Of a stretch of 64,000 nucleotides of DNA, positions 14,813 to 24,259 are shown piece after piece. Position 1 is the stretch's first letter; each line of letters opens with the position of its first letter. Made by a program: the position numbers and the translations under genes. A model generated the notes under the pieces. That model was not told the origin of the DNA and ran no database searches. It saw nothing but the letters and a program-made list of their open reading frames with translations. Origin of the DNA: Thalassococcus sp. S3 (GTDB taxonomy: Bacteria; Pseudomonadota; Alphaproteobacteria; Rhodobacterales; Rhodobacteraceae); the NCBI RefSeq assembly GCF_004216475.1, contig NZ_CP022303.1:3472001-3536000 (forward strand). Direction: 5' to 3'.

Positions 14813-17257
14813 ATGCGCGTATTGCCCGAAATGTTCCAGACCTGGTTTTCCAGCAAAGGCTGGTCCATCCACCCGCACCAGCAGGAGATGCTGAACCGTG
14901 CCAGCGATCCAGCCCTTCTGCTGATCGCGCCCACAGGCGGCGGCAAAACGCTTGCCGGCTTCCTGCCCACTTTGGTCGATCTGGCAGAGGACCCGGCAGA
15001 CGGCATGCACACGCTCTACGTCTCGCCGCTCAAGGCACTGGCGGCGGATATCAAACGCAACCTGACCACGCCCGTCGAAGAGATGGGCCTGCCCATCCGC
15101 ATTGACGACCGCACCGGGGACACGCCTGCCAGCCGCAAGAAACGCCAACGCGCCGACCCGCCGCATATCCTGCTCACCACGCCAGAAAGCCTCGCCCTCC
15201 TGACCTCCTACGAAGATGCGCCGCGTATGTTCGCGGGCCTCAAACGCATCGTGGTCGATGAGATCCATGCGCTCGCCGAAAGCAAGCGGGGGGATCAGCT
15301 CATGCTCGCCCTCGCCCGGCTTCAAAGCTACTGCCCCGATCTGCGCCGGGTCGGACTCAGTGCCACGGTGGAGGACCCGCACGCCATCGCCCATCAACTG
15401 GCCCGTCATCCCGATCCTTGCGAGATCCTGCATGCCGATCCGGGTCCCGCCCCCGATATCCGCATGCTGGAAACCGAGGAAAAGCCCCCCTGGGCCGGCG
15501 GGGGCGCCGCCTATGCCATCCCGGCGGTGCTAGAGCAGGTGCGCCAGCACAAGACCACGCTCATCTTCCACAACACCCGCGCGCAGGCGGAGCTTTTCTT
15601 CCATAACCTGTGGCTTGCCAATGAAGACGCCCTGCCCATCGGTATCCATCACGGCAGCCTCGACCGGGTACAGCGCGAGCGGGTCGAGGGCGCGATGGTC
15701 CGCGGAGAGCTGCGCGCGATCGTCTGCACCGGCAGCCTCGATCTGGGGATCGACTGGGGTGATGTGGACCTGGTGATCCAGATCGGCGCGCCCAAGAACG
15801 TAAAACGCCTCGTCCAGCGGATCGGGCGGGCCAATCACCGCTACAACGCCCCCTCCAAGGCGTTGCTGGTACCTGCGAACCGGTTCGAGGTCGTTGAATG
15901 CTTCGCCGCTCTGGACGCCGTGCGCACTGGTGATCTGGACGGGGACCCGCGCGGCTCCGGCCCGCTCGACGTGCTCTGCCAGCATATCCTCATCGCCGCC
16001 TGCGCGGGACCCTTCGATGCCGATGCGCTCTATGCCGAGATGACCAGCGCCGGCGCCTATTCCGCTCTGGATCGGGAAACCTTCGACGCCTGTCTCGATT
16101 TCTGCGCGACCGGCGGCTACGCCCTGCGCGCCTATGATCAATGGCAGCGGATCGTGCTGCGCGACGGGCTCTGGCATCTGCGTGACCCGCGCGCGGCACA
16201 ACGCATCCGGATGAATATCGGCACGATCCAGGACACCGACACGCTCAAGGTGCGTCTGAAACGCAATCGCGGCGGCAAACCATTAGGCGAGATCGAGGAA
16301 GGCTTTGCCGCCACCCTCACCCCCGGCGACACGTTCCTGATCGGCGGGCAGATCGTCCGCTATGAGAGCCTGCGCGAGATGACGGTGGAGGTCACCCGGC
16401 GCGCCGACAAGAAGCCCAAGATCGCCACCTTCATGGGTACGAAATTCGCCACCTCCACCCAACTCAGCGCCCGCATTCTTGACATGTTCGCCCAGGACAA
16501 CTGGCCGGCCCTGCCCAAGCACACTGCCGACTGGCTGGCCCTGCAGCGGGAGGTCTCGCAATTGCCCCAGAAAGGCCGCCTGCTGATCGAAAGCTTCCCC
16601 CATGACGGACGCGAGCAGATGGTCGTCTACGGCTTTGCCGGACGCAATGCACAGCAAACCCTTGGCCTCCTTCTTACCAAACGGCTGGAGGAGATGGGGC
16701 TGAACCCGCTGGGCTTCGTTTCTACCGACTATGCGACGCTGATCTGGGGACTGGACGCCATGCAGGACCCCGCGCCGCTTTTTGATATCGCGGCCCTGCG
16801 CGACGGGCTCGACACTTGGCTGGCTGGAAACGCGGTGATGAAACGCACCTTCCGGGCCAGCGCGACGATTGCCGGGCTGATCGAGCGCAACACGCCGTCC
16901 GCGCGCAAATCCGGGCGGCAGGCAACGTTTTCGTCGGATATCCTTTATGACACGCTTTTGAAATACGACCCCGACCACCTGATGATGCGCATCACGCGGG
17001 AGGAAGCGTTGCGCGGCCTCGTTGATTTCGGCCGGATCGAGGAGATGGCAGAGCGCGTCGAGGGTCGCATCGACCATCTGCAACTGGACCGCGTGACCCC
17101 GCTGGCCGCCCCTCTCTTCCTCGAACCGGGGCGGGTGCCGATCAAAGGGCTGGCCGAAGAACGTCTGCTCGCGGAGGAAGCGGATCGGCTCATGGAACTG
17201 GCGGGGCTTGGGGAACTGCCCGAACCGCCCAAGCCGCAATGGCGGGTTCCCTTCTAG
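14813..17257 (+). CDS. ligase-associated DEXH-box DNA helicase (Lhr-like)
   Basis: An 814-residue helicase of the Lhr/DEXH group. The core has Q-motif region WSIHPHQQEML, Walker A APTGGGKT at 39-46, DEIH near 148-151, SAT in GLSATVEDP and the second RecA domain with FHNTRAQAELFFHNL, GSLDLGIDWG and LVQRIGRANHR. A long C-terminal region with winged-helix and Lhr-core-like parts follows. The combination with the metallophosphoesterase gene 48 bases downstream identifies the ligase-associated DNA damage response class. In other bacteria that class also includes an ATP-dependent DNA ligase and an exonuclease; neither is in this window. The 111-base leader holds a T8 run but no stem. Confidence 0.93.
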   Translation: MRVLPEMFQTWFSSKGWSIHPHQQEMLNRASDPALLLIAPTGGGKTLAGFLPTLVDLAEDPADGMHTLYVSPLKALAADIKRNLTTPVEEMGLPIRIDDRTGDTPASRKKRQRADPPHILLTTPESLALLTSYEDAPRMFAGLKRIVVDEIHALAESKRGDQLMLALARLQSYCPDLRRVGLSATVEDPHAIAHQLARHPDPCEILHADPGPAPDIRMLETEEKPPWAGGGAAYAIPAVLEQVRQHKTTLIFHNTRAQAELFFHNLWLANEDALPIGIHHGSLDRVQRERVEGAMVRGELRAIVCTGSLDLGIDWGDVDLVIQIGAPKNVKRLVQRIGRANHRYNAPSKALLVPANRFEVVECFAALDAVRTGDLDGDPRGSGPLDVLCQHILIAACAGPFDADALYAEMTSAGAYSALDRETFDACLDFCATGGYALRAYDQWQRIVLRDGLWHLRDPRAAQRIRMNIGTIQDTDTLKVRLKRNRGGKPLGEIEEGFAATLTPGDTFLIGGQIVRYESLREMTVEVTRRADKKPKIATFMGTKFATSTQLSARILDMFAQDNWPALPKHTADWLALQREVSQLPQKGRLLIESFPHDGREQMVVYGFAGRNAQQTLGLLLTKRLEEMGLNPLGFVSTDYATLIWGLDAMQDPAPLFDIAALRDGLDTWLAGNAVMKRTFRASATIAGLIERNTPSARKSGRQATFSSDILYDTLLKYDPDHLMMRITREEALRGLVDFGRIEEMAERVEGRIDHLQLDRVTPLAAPLFLEPGRVPIKGLAEERLLAEEADRLMELAGLGELPEPPKPQWRVPF

Positions 17258-17305
17258 ACGCGATTTCAGCTTGATCTGACCGGCGCGCTGCGGCAGGAAC
17301 GGATC

Positions 17306-17980
17306 ATGAACTTGCATGAGTTTTCCTTGGCAGGCGCAACTCTCAAGGCGCTGGGATCCGGCGCGTTGTGGTGGCCGGATCAGGCGCTGCTTTGCGTGTC
17401 GGATCTGCATCTGGGCAAATCCGAGCGGATCGCGCGGCGTGGCGGGGCTGCACTGCCCCCCTATGAGACACGCGACACCTTGAGCCGACTTGCGAGTGAT
17501 CTTGCGCAGACTGAGGCCAAGACGGTGATCTGCCTTGGCGACAGCTTCGACGATCTCGGCGCGGCGATGGCGCTGCCGGAGGAAGAACGACTGTGGATTG
17601 CCCGGCTCCAGGCCGGACGCCGGTGGGTGTGGATCGAGGGCAACCATGACCCCGGCCCCGTCGATCTGGATGGCGAGCACCTGGTCGAGCTTTTCCTTGC
17701 GCCGCTCACCTTCCGCCATATTGCCGAGGATGGTGCAGACGGAGAGATTTCCGGGCACTATCATCCAAAGGCTGACATCCCGACGCGGGCGCGCATGATC
17801 TCTCGCCCGGCCTTTTTGGTGGACCAGAGCCGGGTGATTCTACCGTCTTACGGCACCTACACAGGCGGTCTGCGCTGCACGTCAGACATCCTTGCCCGCC
17901 TCATGCGCGAGGACGCTCTTGCCATCCTGACGGGGCCCGCCCCCAAGGCGGTGCCGATGCCGCGCCTCAGACATGTGTGA
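17306..17980 (+). CDS. pdeM: ligase-associated metallophosphoesterase PdeM
   Basis: A 224-residue calcineurin-like phosphoesterase. Metal-binding motifs appear in order: SDLHLGKSE at 32-40, GDSFDD near 78, GNHD near 112 and GHYHPK near 149. They match the DNA-repair-linked PdeM group rather than cyclic nucleotide esterases. It probably acts as a nuclease or phosphoesterase in the same repair pathway as the upstream helicase. The close spacing and shared strand support co-expression. Confidence 0.92.
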   Translation: MNLHEFSLAGATLKALGSGALWWPDQALLCVSDLHLGKSERIARRGGAALPPYETRDTLSRLASDLAQTEAKTVICLGDSFDDLGAAMALPEEERLWIARLQAGRRWVWIEGNHDPGPVDLDGEHLVELFLAPLTFRHIAEDGADGEISGHYHPKADIPTRARMISRPAFLVDQSRVILPSYGTYTGGLRCTSDILARLMREDALAILTGPAPKAVPMPRLRHV

Positions 17981-17989
17981 CGGGCCAGA

Positions 17990-18412
17990 ATGATATCGGA
18001 TCGCCTCGAAACCAAGCTGCGTCAAAGCTTTGCCGCGCAGAGTATGATGACCACGCTCGGCGCCCGGATGATGGAGATTGACGAGGGAAAGGTGGCAATC
18101 GAAGCGGCTATCGGCAGCCAGGTTCTGCAACAACATGGCGCGGCCCATGCGGGGTTGGCCTTTTCCATTGGCGACAGCGCCGCGGGTTATGCGGCATTGA
18201 CGGTCTTACCGCCCGATCAGGAGGTTGTGACAGCCGAGATAAAGGTCAATTTCCTCGCCCCGGCCAGGGGCGACATGCTCCGCGCAACGGGCCACGTCAT
18301 CAAACCGGGGCGCAGACTTGTCATCGTCACGGCAGAGGTGCACGCCATAGCCGGCGATCAGGAAACACTGATCGCCCTCATGCAGGGCACGATGGTCCCG
18401 GTGGCCCCTTAA
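17990..18412 (+). CDS. PaaI-family hotdog thioesterase
   Basis: A 140-residue single-domain hotdog protein. The segment [20 protein letters not shown] is the PaaI-type active-site helix (compare HGG-hxxlaD of the family), and [16 protein letters not shown] is the following conserved strand. Members hydrolyse acyl- or phenylacyl-CoA thioesters in the cytoplasm. It begins ten bases after pdeM, so it may share its transcript, but no functional link to repair is evident. Its stop codon overlaps the convergent folD stop: both are read from the palindrome TTAA at 18409-18412. Confidence 0.85.
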   Translation: MISDRLETKLRQSFAAQSMMTTLGARMMEIDEGKVAIEAAIGSQVLQQHGAAHAGLAFSIGDSAAGYAALTVLPPDQEVVTAEIKVNFLAPARGDMLRATGHVIKPGRRLVIVTAEVHAIAGDQETLIALMQGTMVPVAP

Positions 18413-19311
18413 GCGGTCAGGCCCTGCGGCTCGGGCAAATCGTTGGCCCGGCAGGTCGCGGTCAGGGTGTTGGCGAGCAGGCACGCGATGGTCATCGGCC
18501 CCACACCGCCCGGCACGGGCGTAATGGCGCCAGCGACAGAAGCACAGCTTTCGAAATGCACGTCGCCCACAAGGCGGGTCTTGCCCTCACCCTTTTCCGG
18601 CGCGTCGATGCGGTTGATGCCCACGTCGATCACCGTGGCCCCCGGTTTGATCCAGTCGCCCGGCACCATCTCAGGCCGACCCACGGCGGCAACGACGATA
18701 TCGGCACGGCGCACCACGTCGGGCAGATCTTTGGTGCGGGAGTGGGCGATGGTCACCGTGCAGCTATCGCCCAGCAAAAGCTGTGCCATCGGCTTGCCCA
18801 CGATGTTGGAGCGTCCGATCACCACCGCGTCCATGCCCGACAGAGAGCCGTGATGATCGCGCAGCATCATCAGGCAGCCCAGTGGCGTGCAAGGCACCAT
18901 GCTTTTCTGACCCGTGCCCAGAAGACCGACATTGGAGATATGAAAGCCGTCCACATCCTTGGCCGGGTCAATCGAATTGATCACGAGGTCTTCGTTCAGA
19001 TGCCCCGGCAGCGGCAGCTGCACCAGGATGCCATGCACCGCCGGATCGTTGTTCAGCTGGTCGATCAGCGCCAGCAGGTCGGCTTCGGACGTATCGGCCT
19101 CCAGCTTGTGCTCGTAGGAATTCATCCCCACTTCGACCGTCTGCTTGCCCTTCGAGCGGACATAGACCTGGCTCGCCGGGTCCTCCCCCACCAGTACGAC
19201 GGCCAGACCGGGGGTGATCCCATGATCCGCCTTCAGCGTGGCAACGTGTTCGGCGACCTGCGCGCGGACTTTCGCGGCAAAGGCCTTGCCGTCGATCAGG
19301 GTGGCGGTCAT
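18409..19311 (-). CDS. folD: bifunctional methylenetetrahydrofolate dehydrogenase/cyclohydrolase FolD
   Basis: A 300-residue enzyme that interconverts 5,10-methylene-, 5,10-methenyl- and 10-formyl-tetrahydrofolate in the cytoplasm. Conserved parts are [20 protein letters not shown] with the cyclohydrolase lysine, [43 protein letters not shown] for the NADP site and the C-terminal [14 protein letters not shown]. The length is normal for the family. It is encoded downstream of fhs and a chorismate mutase on the same strand, forming a one-carbon cluster, although the 26-base gap to the mutase shows no overlap. Confidence 0.97.
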   Translation of the reverse strand: MTATLIDGKAFAAKVRAQVAEHVATLKADHGITPGLAVVLVGEDPASQVYVRSKGKQTVEVGMNSYEHKLEADTSEADLLALIDQLNNDPAVHGILVQLPLPGHLNEDLVINSIDPAKDVDGFHISNVGLLGTGQKSMVPCTPLGCLMMLRDHHGSLSGMDAVVIGRSNIVGKPMAQLLLGDSCTVTIAHSRTKDLPDVVRRADIVVAAVGRPEMVPGDWIKPGATVIDVGINRIDAPEKGEGKTRLVGDVHFESCASVAGAITPVPGGVGPMTIACLLANTLTATCRANDLPEPQGLTA

Positions 19312-19337
19312 GGGCTCTTCTCCTTCCGTGGCGGGGT

Positions 19338-19631
19338 TCAGGACCCCAAATGCTGTTCTTCGCGCGCGATGGACCAGTCGATCATCGCCCGCCAGATCGT
19401 CTCGGCAAGGTCGGCGTCAAACCCGGCCTCACCCGCCGTGGTGCGGACGCGAGACACCACCTCCTCCACCCGCGCGGGGATGTTGGCGGGCAGGCCATTC
19501 TCCCGTTTCAGCTCCGCAGCGCGGTCGATATAGCGGGCGCGTTGGGCAAGTTTGGCAACGATCTCGCGATCCAATTCGTCGATGGCCGCGCGCAGCTCGG
19601 CCATGTTGGTGCAATCTTGAGGGGCGCGCAT
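19338..19631 (-). CDS. monofunctional chorismate mutase, AroQ type
   Basis: A 97-residue all-alpha protein of the AroQ class. [20 protein letters not shown] carries the first active-site arginine, and [17 protein letters not shown] supplies the following Arg and Lys. It converts chorismate to prephenate for phenylalanine and tyrosine synthesis, or acts on isochorismate-type substrates. The ATG at 19604 is an alternative start, giving 88 residues. Its placement between fhs and folD is unexplained by pathway logic but appears to be a familiar arrangement in this family of bacteria. Confidence 0.88.
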   Translation of the reverse strand: MRAPQDCTNMAELRAAIDELDREIVAKLAQRARYIDRAAELKRENGLPANIPARVEEVVSRVRTTAGEAGFDADLAETIWRAMIDWSIAREEQHLGS

Positions 19632-19691
19632 GTCAGGTCTCCTTGATATGTTGGCCCTGACCTAATCAGCGCGCCGCCCCGATGGAATGCG

Positions 19692-21368
19692 TCAGAAGAG
19701 GCCCTCGATCTGCCCTTCGTCGTTGAGCCGGATGTTCTCGGCGGACGGCACGCGCGGCAGGCCCGGCATGGTCATGATCTCACCGCAGACCACGACAACG
19801 AAACCAGCGCCCGCGCTCAGCCGCACCTCGCGGACAGGCACCGAGTGGCCGGTGGGCGCGCCGCGCAGGTTCGGGTCGGTCGAGAAGGAGTATTGCGTCT
19901 TTGCCATGCAGACCGGCAGACTGCCATACCCCTGCTCTTCCCAAAGTTTCAGTTGATCGCGAATCTTCTGGTCGGCCAAAACCTCATCGGCGCGGTAGAT
20001 GCGCTTGGCAATGGTTTCGATCTTCTCGAAAAGGCTCATGTCATCGGGATAGATCGGTGAGAAGTTTGCCGTGCCCGCATCTGCCAGCTCCGCCACCTTG
20101 GTCGCCAGATCGGCGGAGCCTTCTGAGCCCAGCTCCCAATGACGCGAGAGCACCGCTTCGGCACCCTGCTCGGCGACATAGGCCTTTACCGCGTCGATCT
20201 CCGCATCTGTGTCGGTGACGAAGTGGTTGATCGCCACGACGACCGGTACACCGAAGGATTTGAGGTTCTCGATATGGCGGCCCAGGTTCGGGCAGCCCGC
20301 CTTGACGGCCTCCACGTTCTCTGCCCCCAGATCGGCCTTGGCCACACCGCCATTCATCTTCATCGCGCGGACGGTGGCCACGCAGACCACCACTGACGGG
20401 GCGAGGCCCGCTTTGCGGCACTTGATGTTCATGAATTTCTCGGCGCCAAGGTCCGCGCCAAAGCCCGCTTCGGTCACCACATAATCGGCCAGTTTCAGCG
20501 CCGTGGTCGTTGCAATGACGGAGTTACAGCCATGGGCGATGTTGGCGAACGGCCCGCCATGGACGAAGGCGGGGTTGTTCTCCAGCGTCTGCACGAGGTT
20601 CGGCTGCATCGCATCCTTCAGCAGCACGGTCATCGCACCATCGGCCTTGATGTCGCGCGCAAAAACCGGGGAGCGGTCGCGGCGATAGGCGACGATCATA
20701 TCGCCGAGGCGCTTCTGAAGATCCTGCAGATCCTTGGCAAGACACAGGATCGCCATCACTTCGGAGGCCACGGTGATGTCGAACCCGGCCTCACGCGGGA
20801 AGCCGTTGGCCACACCACCCAGCGATGCCGTGATCTGCCGCAGGGCGCGGTCGTTCATGTCCACGACGCGGCGCCAGGTAACGCGGCGCACGTCGATCTC
20901 AAGCTCGTTGCCCCAGTAGATGTGGTTGTCGATCATCGCCGACAGCAGCGAATGCGCACTGGTAATCGCATGGAAGTCGCCGGTGAAATGAAGATTCATC
21001 TCCTCCATCGGCACGACCTGCGCATAGCCTCCCCCAGCCGCGCCCCCCTTCATGCCGAAGTTCGGACCCAGGGACGCTTCGCGGATACACACGCAGGCGT
21101 TCTTGCCGATGCGGTTCAGACCGTCGCCCAGACCCACGGTCGTCGTGGTCTTGCCCTCGCCCGCCGGGGTCGGGTTGATGGCGGTGACCAGGATCAGCTT
21201 GCCGTCTTCACGGTCCTGCACCGAATTGATGAAGGATTGCGAGACCTTGGCCTTGTCATGGCCGTAAGGCAGCAGATCGTCGCTGCCGATACCCAGCTTT
21301 GCGCCGATCTCCTGAATAGGCTGTTTCGACGCTTCGCGCGCGATTTCGATGTCGGTCTTATATGCCAT
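19692..21368 (-). CDS. fhs: formate-tetrahydrofolate ligase
   Basis: A 558-residue enzyme that makes 10-formyltetrahydrofolate from formate, tetrahydrofolate and ATP. The start [13 protein letters not shown] at 21368 is chosen because residues further upstream do not resemble the family. The P-loop is in [20 protein letters not shown], followed by [19 protein letters not shown] and [16 protein letters not shown]. The length is standard. With FolD it channels formate carbon into purines, methionine and serine. Roseobacters use the pair for oxidation of C1 groups released from methylated compounds, which is a plausible but inferred role here. Confidence 0.97.
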   Translation of the reverse strand: MAYKTDIEIAREASKQPIQEIGAKLGIGSDDLLPYGHDKAKVSQSFINSVQDREDGKLILVTAINPTPAGEGKTTTTVGLGDGLNRIGKNACVCIREASLGPNFGMKGGAAGGGYAQVVPMEEMNLHFTGDFHAITSAHSLLSAMIDNHIYWGNELEIDVRRVTWRRVVDMNDRALRQITASLGGVANGFPREAGFDITVASEVMAILCLAKDLQDLQKRLGDMIVAYRRDRSPVFARDIKADGAMTVLLKDAMQPNLVQTLENNPAFVHGGPFANIAHGCNSVIATTTALKLADYVVTEAGFGADLGAEKFMNIKCRKAGLAPSVVVCVATVRAMKMNGGVAKADLGAENVEAVKAGCPNLGRHIENLKSFGVPVVVAINHFVTDTDAEIDAVKAYVAEQGAEAVLSRHWELGSEGSADLATKVAELADAGTANFSPIYPDDMSLFEKIETIAKRIYRADEVLADQKIRDQLKLWEEQGYGSLPVCMAKTQYSFSTDPNLRGAPTGHSVPVREVRLSAGAGFVVVVCGEIMTMPGLPRVPSAENIRLNDEGQIEGLF

Positions 21369-21569
21369 GGCCCGGTCCTGAATAAGAGTTCCTCGTCTCG
21401 GCGCGCAGGAACGCCGCCGAACATGCGCCAAGGCTTAGACGCAGCGTCATTGCCGCACGAGGAGGATTCCGACATTTTCCGACCGCGAAGCGGCGCCGAA
21501 ATGGGTCATCGTTTCGGATCGGAAACGGTGCGTTCGGTTGCGCGGCGGCGCGTCACTGTCGGCGCGCCA

Positions 21570-22154
21570 TCAGCCTTCGGGTGCCCAGGCGGGTTGATCA
21601 GGGATGAAGAGGCGCAGTTTGTCGCCGACGGAGATGGTCCCTTCGCGCTCCACCCAGGCGGTTACACCACGCCGGTCCTTGGCCGCCGCCTTGAAGCCGG
21701 TGCCGTGACCGGGGCTCTCCTGCTCGATCTCCCGGCCCGGCAGCACGCAGGGACGGTTTTCGGTGTCGATGGTCAGCGTCGCGCCGGACGGAGCCTGCAG
21801 ACGGGAGGCAGGCGGCACATGGGTGAAGTCAGGAATGCCCCGCACGATAAGCGATGCCCCGACAAGGCCGGGATCAAGCGCGCCCAGGTCGATATCCTCA
21901 GCAATAGCGTCCATCTCTTCCTGAGAGAGGACGGAAAGCTGGCGCACATTCCGGATTTCGGTGCCTTGCGGATAGAGGTTCTTCATCCGCACGCAGGACG
22001 GGCGCAGCGCGCCCTCGTGCCGCTCCCCTGCCACGCCATCAAAGGTCAGATCCAGCGCCTCGCGTGGCTCGGCCCGCAGGTTGCCCGTTTCGGCGGGCAC
22101 GCAGCCTAGCCAGACGATCTCTCCGACGTAGTCGACCTCTTTCATGGTGGGCAT
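21570..22154 (-). CDS. MOSC domain protein
   Basis: A 194-residue protein formed largely by a molybdenum cofactor sulfurase C-terminal domain. The conserved cysteine is in TENRPCVLPGREIEQ, and GTGFKAAAKDRRGVTAWVER is the typical end of the domain. Two ATGs lie close together. The one at 22154 has AAGGAG at a normal distance, while the ATG at 22160 directly abuts that site, so the shorter start is preferred. Such proteins are thought to handle sulfur carried on a cysteine persulfide, for example toward molybdoenzymes, but the partner is unknown. No molybdenum enzyme is visible nearby. Confidence 0.85.
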   Translation of the reverse strand: MPTMKEVDYVGEIVWLGCVPAETGNLRAEPREALDLTFDGVAGERHEGALRPSCVRMKNLYPQGTEIRNVRQLSVLSQEEMDAIAEDIDLGALDPGLVGASLIVRGIPDFTHVPPASRLQAPSGATLTIDTENRPCVLPGREIEQESPGHGTGFKAAAKDRRGVTAWVEREGTISVGDKLRLFIPDQPAWAPEG

Positions 22155-22206
22155 GGCCATCTCCTTTTGCTGCCCTTGGAGTAGACCGGGGTGAGGCCCG
22201 ATACAA

Positions 22207-22235
22207 GAAAGGCCCGGAACATGTCCGGGCCTTTC
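22207..22235 (-). terminator. terminator after ftsH
   Basis: GAAAGGCCCGGA (22207-22218) and TCCGGGCCTTTC (22224-22235) form a perfect twelve-pair stem with a five-base loop. Read on the minus strand it lies 25 bases after the ftsH stop and ends the long ruv-tol-ftsH gene string. Confidence 0.88.
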
Positions 22236-22259
22236 GGGATCACATCTTGTGTCGGTCTG

Positions 22260-24182
22260 TTAACCAGCCGGCTCCGGTTCCATCCCGCCTTCGGGCGGCA
22301 GCTTCTTGGGCTTGGTCTTGGGAATGGCCGTCACGCTGGGCGCGTTACCCGCGTCGGAGCGGTCATCTTCGTCCTCGCCGCTGGTGGGCGGATCACCCCG
22401 CATCACGCGTTTGATCTCTTCACCGGTGAGGGTTTCGTATTCCAGAAGCCCCTGCGCCAGCCGCTCCCATTCCTCTTTCTTCTCTGTCAGGATCTCGACG
22501 GCCTGTTCATAGGCGTTGGAGATGAAGGTCTTCACTTCCTCCTCGATCAACTCCTTGGTGTGCGCGGAGACCGAAAAACCGGGCGTCTGGCCGTTATAGC
22601 CCTCATGCGCTTCGGCATAGTCGATATTGCCCACCTTGTCCGACATCCCCCAGCGCAACACCATGGCGCGTGCGAGGGCAGAGGCTTGCTGGATATCGCC
22701 CGCCGGACCGTTCGAGACATTGCCTTCGCCGTATTTGAGGATCTCGGCCGCCTTGCCGGCCATCGTCATCGCAAGCTTCTGCTCGCATTCCGACTTGTGC
22801 CAGTTCAGACGGTCTATCTCCGGCAGTGACACCACCATGCCCAGCGCGCCGCCGCGCGGGATGATCGTGGCCTTGTAGACCGGATCGCATTCGGGCAGCG
22901 CAAGCCCCACGACAGCGTGGCCCGCCTCGTGATAGGCTGTCTTCTCTTTCTGCTCCGCCGTCAGGACCATGGATCGCCGCTCGGCGCCCATCATGACCTT
23001 ATCCTTGGCGTTCTCGAAGTCTTCCATCGTGACAAAGCGCCGACCCACACGGGCCGCCATCAGTGCGGCTTCGTTCACCAGGTTGGCGAGATCCGCACCG
23101 GAAAAGCCCGGCGTGCCGCGTGCGATGATCCGGAGGTCGACATCAGGACCCAGCGGGGTCTTGCGGGCGTGCACGCCCAGGATCTTCTCGCGCCCCTTGA
23201 TATCCGGATTACCCACGGTGACCTGGCGGTCAAACCGGCCCGGCCGCAGCAGCGCAGGGTCCAGAACGTCTTTACGGTTGGTCGCGGCGAGGATGATGAC
23301 GCCCTCATTGGCCTCAAAGCCGTCCATTTCGACCAGAAGCTGGTTCAAGGTCTGCTCACGCTCGTCATTGCCCCCGCCATAGCCGGCACCCCGGTGACGA
23401 CCCACCGCATCGATCTCGTCGATGAACACAATACAGGGCGCGTTCTTCTTGGCCTGTTCGAACATGTCACGCACACGGCTTGCGCCGACACCCACGAACA
23501 TTTCAACAAAGTCCGACCCCGAGATGGTGAAGAAGGGCACACCCGCCTCACCCGCAATCGCGCGCGCCAGGAGCGTCTTACCCGTGCCCGGAGGCCCCAC
23601 CAGCAGCGCGCCTTTTGGGATCTTTCCGCCGAGACGCGAGAATTTCTGCGGGTTGCGCAGGAATTCCACGATCTCTTCAAGCTCTTCCTTGGCCTCATCA
23701 ATGCCAGCCACATCGTCAAACGTCACGCGACCATGCTTTTCAGTCAGCATCTTGGCCTTGGACTTACCAAAGCCCATCGCGCCGCCTTTGCCACCGCCCT
23801 GCATGCGGTTCATGAAATAGATCCACACACCGATCAAAAGCAGGAAGGGCAGAAGCGAGATGATAAAGGTCTGGAAGCCCGATTGCTGTTGCTGCTCGGC
23901 CCGGATCGGCACCTCGGCATTGATCAGAAGCTGGGTGATTTCAGCATCTTCCGGCTTGATGGTCACATAGTCCTGCCCATCCGCACCTCGAAAACGCACC
24001 CGTTCTCCATCGAGGGTCGCTTGAGTGACCTCTCCATTCTGGACAGAACGGACAAATTCGGAATAGCTGATTTCGCGGCTTTGAAGGGTACTTCCGGACC
24101 CGCTGAACAGGTTGAAAAGCGCCAGGATCAGCAAAAACAAAACAACCCAGAACGCTATATTGCGTGCATTGCCCAAGGACAT
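22260..24182 (-). CDS. ftsH: ATP-dependent membrane zinc metalloprotease FtsH
   Basis: A 640-residue membrane AAA protease that degrades misfolded membrane proteins and regulatory substrates. The start MSLGNARN at 24182 fits family lengths and has AGGAG just upstream, although unusually close. Two membrane segments flank a periplasmic domain (about 7-27 and 100-120). The AAA module has GPPGTGKT near residue 195 and [16 protein letters not shown], and the protease zinc site is HEAGH near 417. The tail is rich in Asp, Pro and Lys. It closes the tilS-proximal part of the operon; a possible promoter lies in the 73-base gap after tilS. Confidence 0.98.
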   Translation of the reverse strand: MSLGNARNIAFWVVLFLLILALFNLFSGSGSTLQSREISYSEFVRSVQNGEVTQATLDGERVRFRGADGQDYVTIKPEDAEITQLLINAEVPIRAEQQQQSGFQTFIISLLPFLLLIGVWIYFMNRMQGGGKGGAMGFGKSKAKMLTEKHGRVTFDDVAGIDEAKEELEEIVEFLRNPQKFSRLGGKIPKGALLVGPPGTGKTLLARAIAGEAGVPFFTISGSDFVEMFVGVGASRVRDMFEQAKKNAPCIVFIDEIDAVGRHRGAGYGGGNDEREQTLNQLLVEMDGFEANEGVIILAATNRKDVLDPALLRPGRFDRQVTVGNPDIKGREKILGVHARKTPLGPDVDLRIIARGTPGFSGADLANLVNEAALMAARVGRRFVTMEDFENAKDKVMMGAERRSMVLTAEQKEKTAYHEAGHAVVGLALPECDPVYKATIIPRGGALGMVVSLPEIDRLNWHKSECEQKLAMTMAGKAAEILKYGEGNVSNGPAGDIQQASALARAMVLRWGMSDKVGNIDYAEAHEGYNGQTPGFSVSAHTKELIEEEVKTFISNAYEQAVEILTEKKEEWERLAQGLLEYETLTGEEIKRVMRGDPPTSGEDEDDRSDAGNAPSVTAIPKTKPKKLPPEGGMEPEPAG

Positions 24183-24231
24183 TCTCCTACACAATCCAGC
24201 GTCGGAAACGCCCAACGCCGGTTTGCACTAT

Positions 24232-24259
24232 AAGATAGACAGGAACGCGTTTTGTTCAA
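24232..24259 (-). promoter_or_regulatory. possible promoter for ftsH
   Basis: On the minus strand TTGAAC (24254-24259) and TATCTT (24232-24237) are separated by 16 bases and lie about 50 bases before the ftsH start. The two hexamers partly match vegetative consensus. A heat-shock sigma reading, TTGAA with CTATCT, is also possible. The first hexamer overlaps the tilS stop. This is a pattern match only. Confidence 0.35.

Noticed and set aside
20532..22109. A 525-codon plus-strand frame opposite fhs and the MOSC gene
   Set aside because: The opposite strand encodes clear enzymes with catalytic motifs; the plus-strand product is His/Arg-rich shadow sequence.
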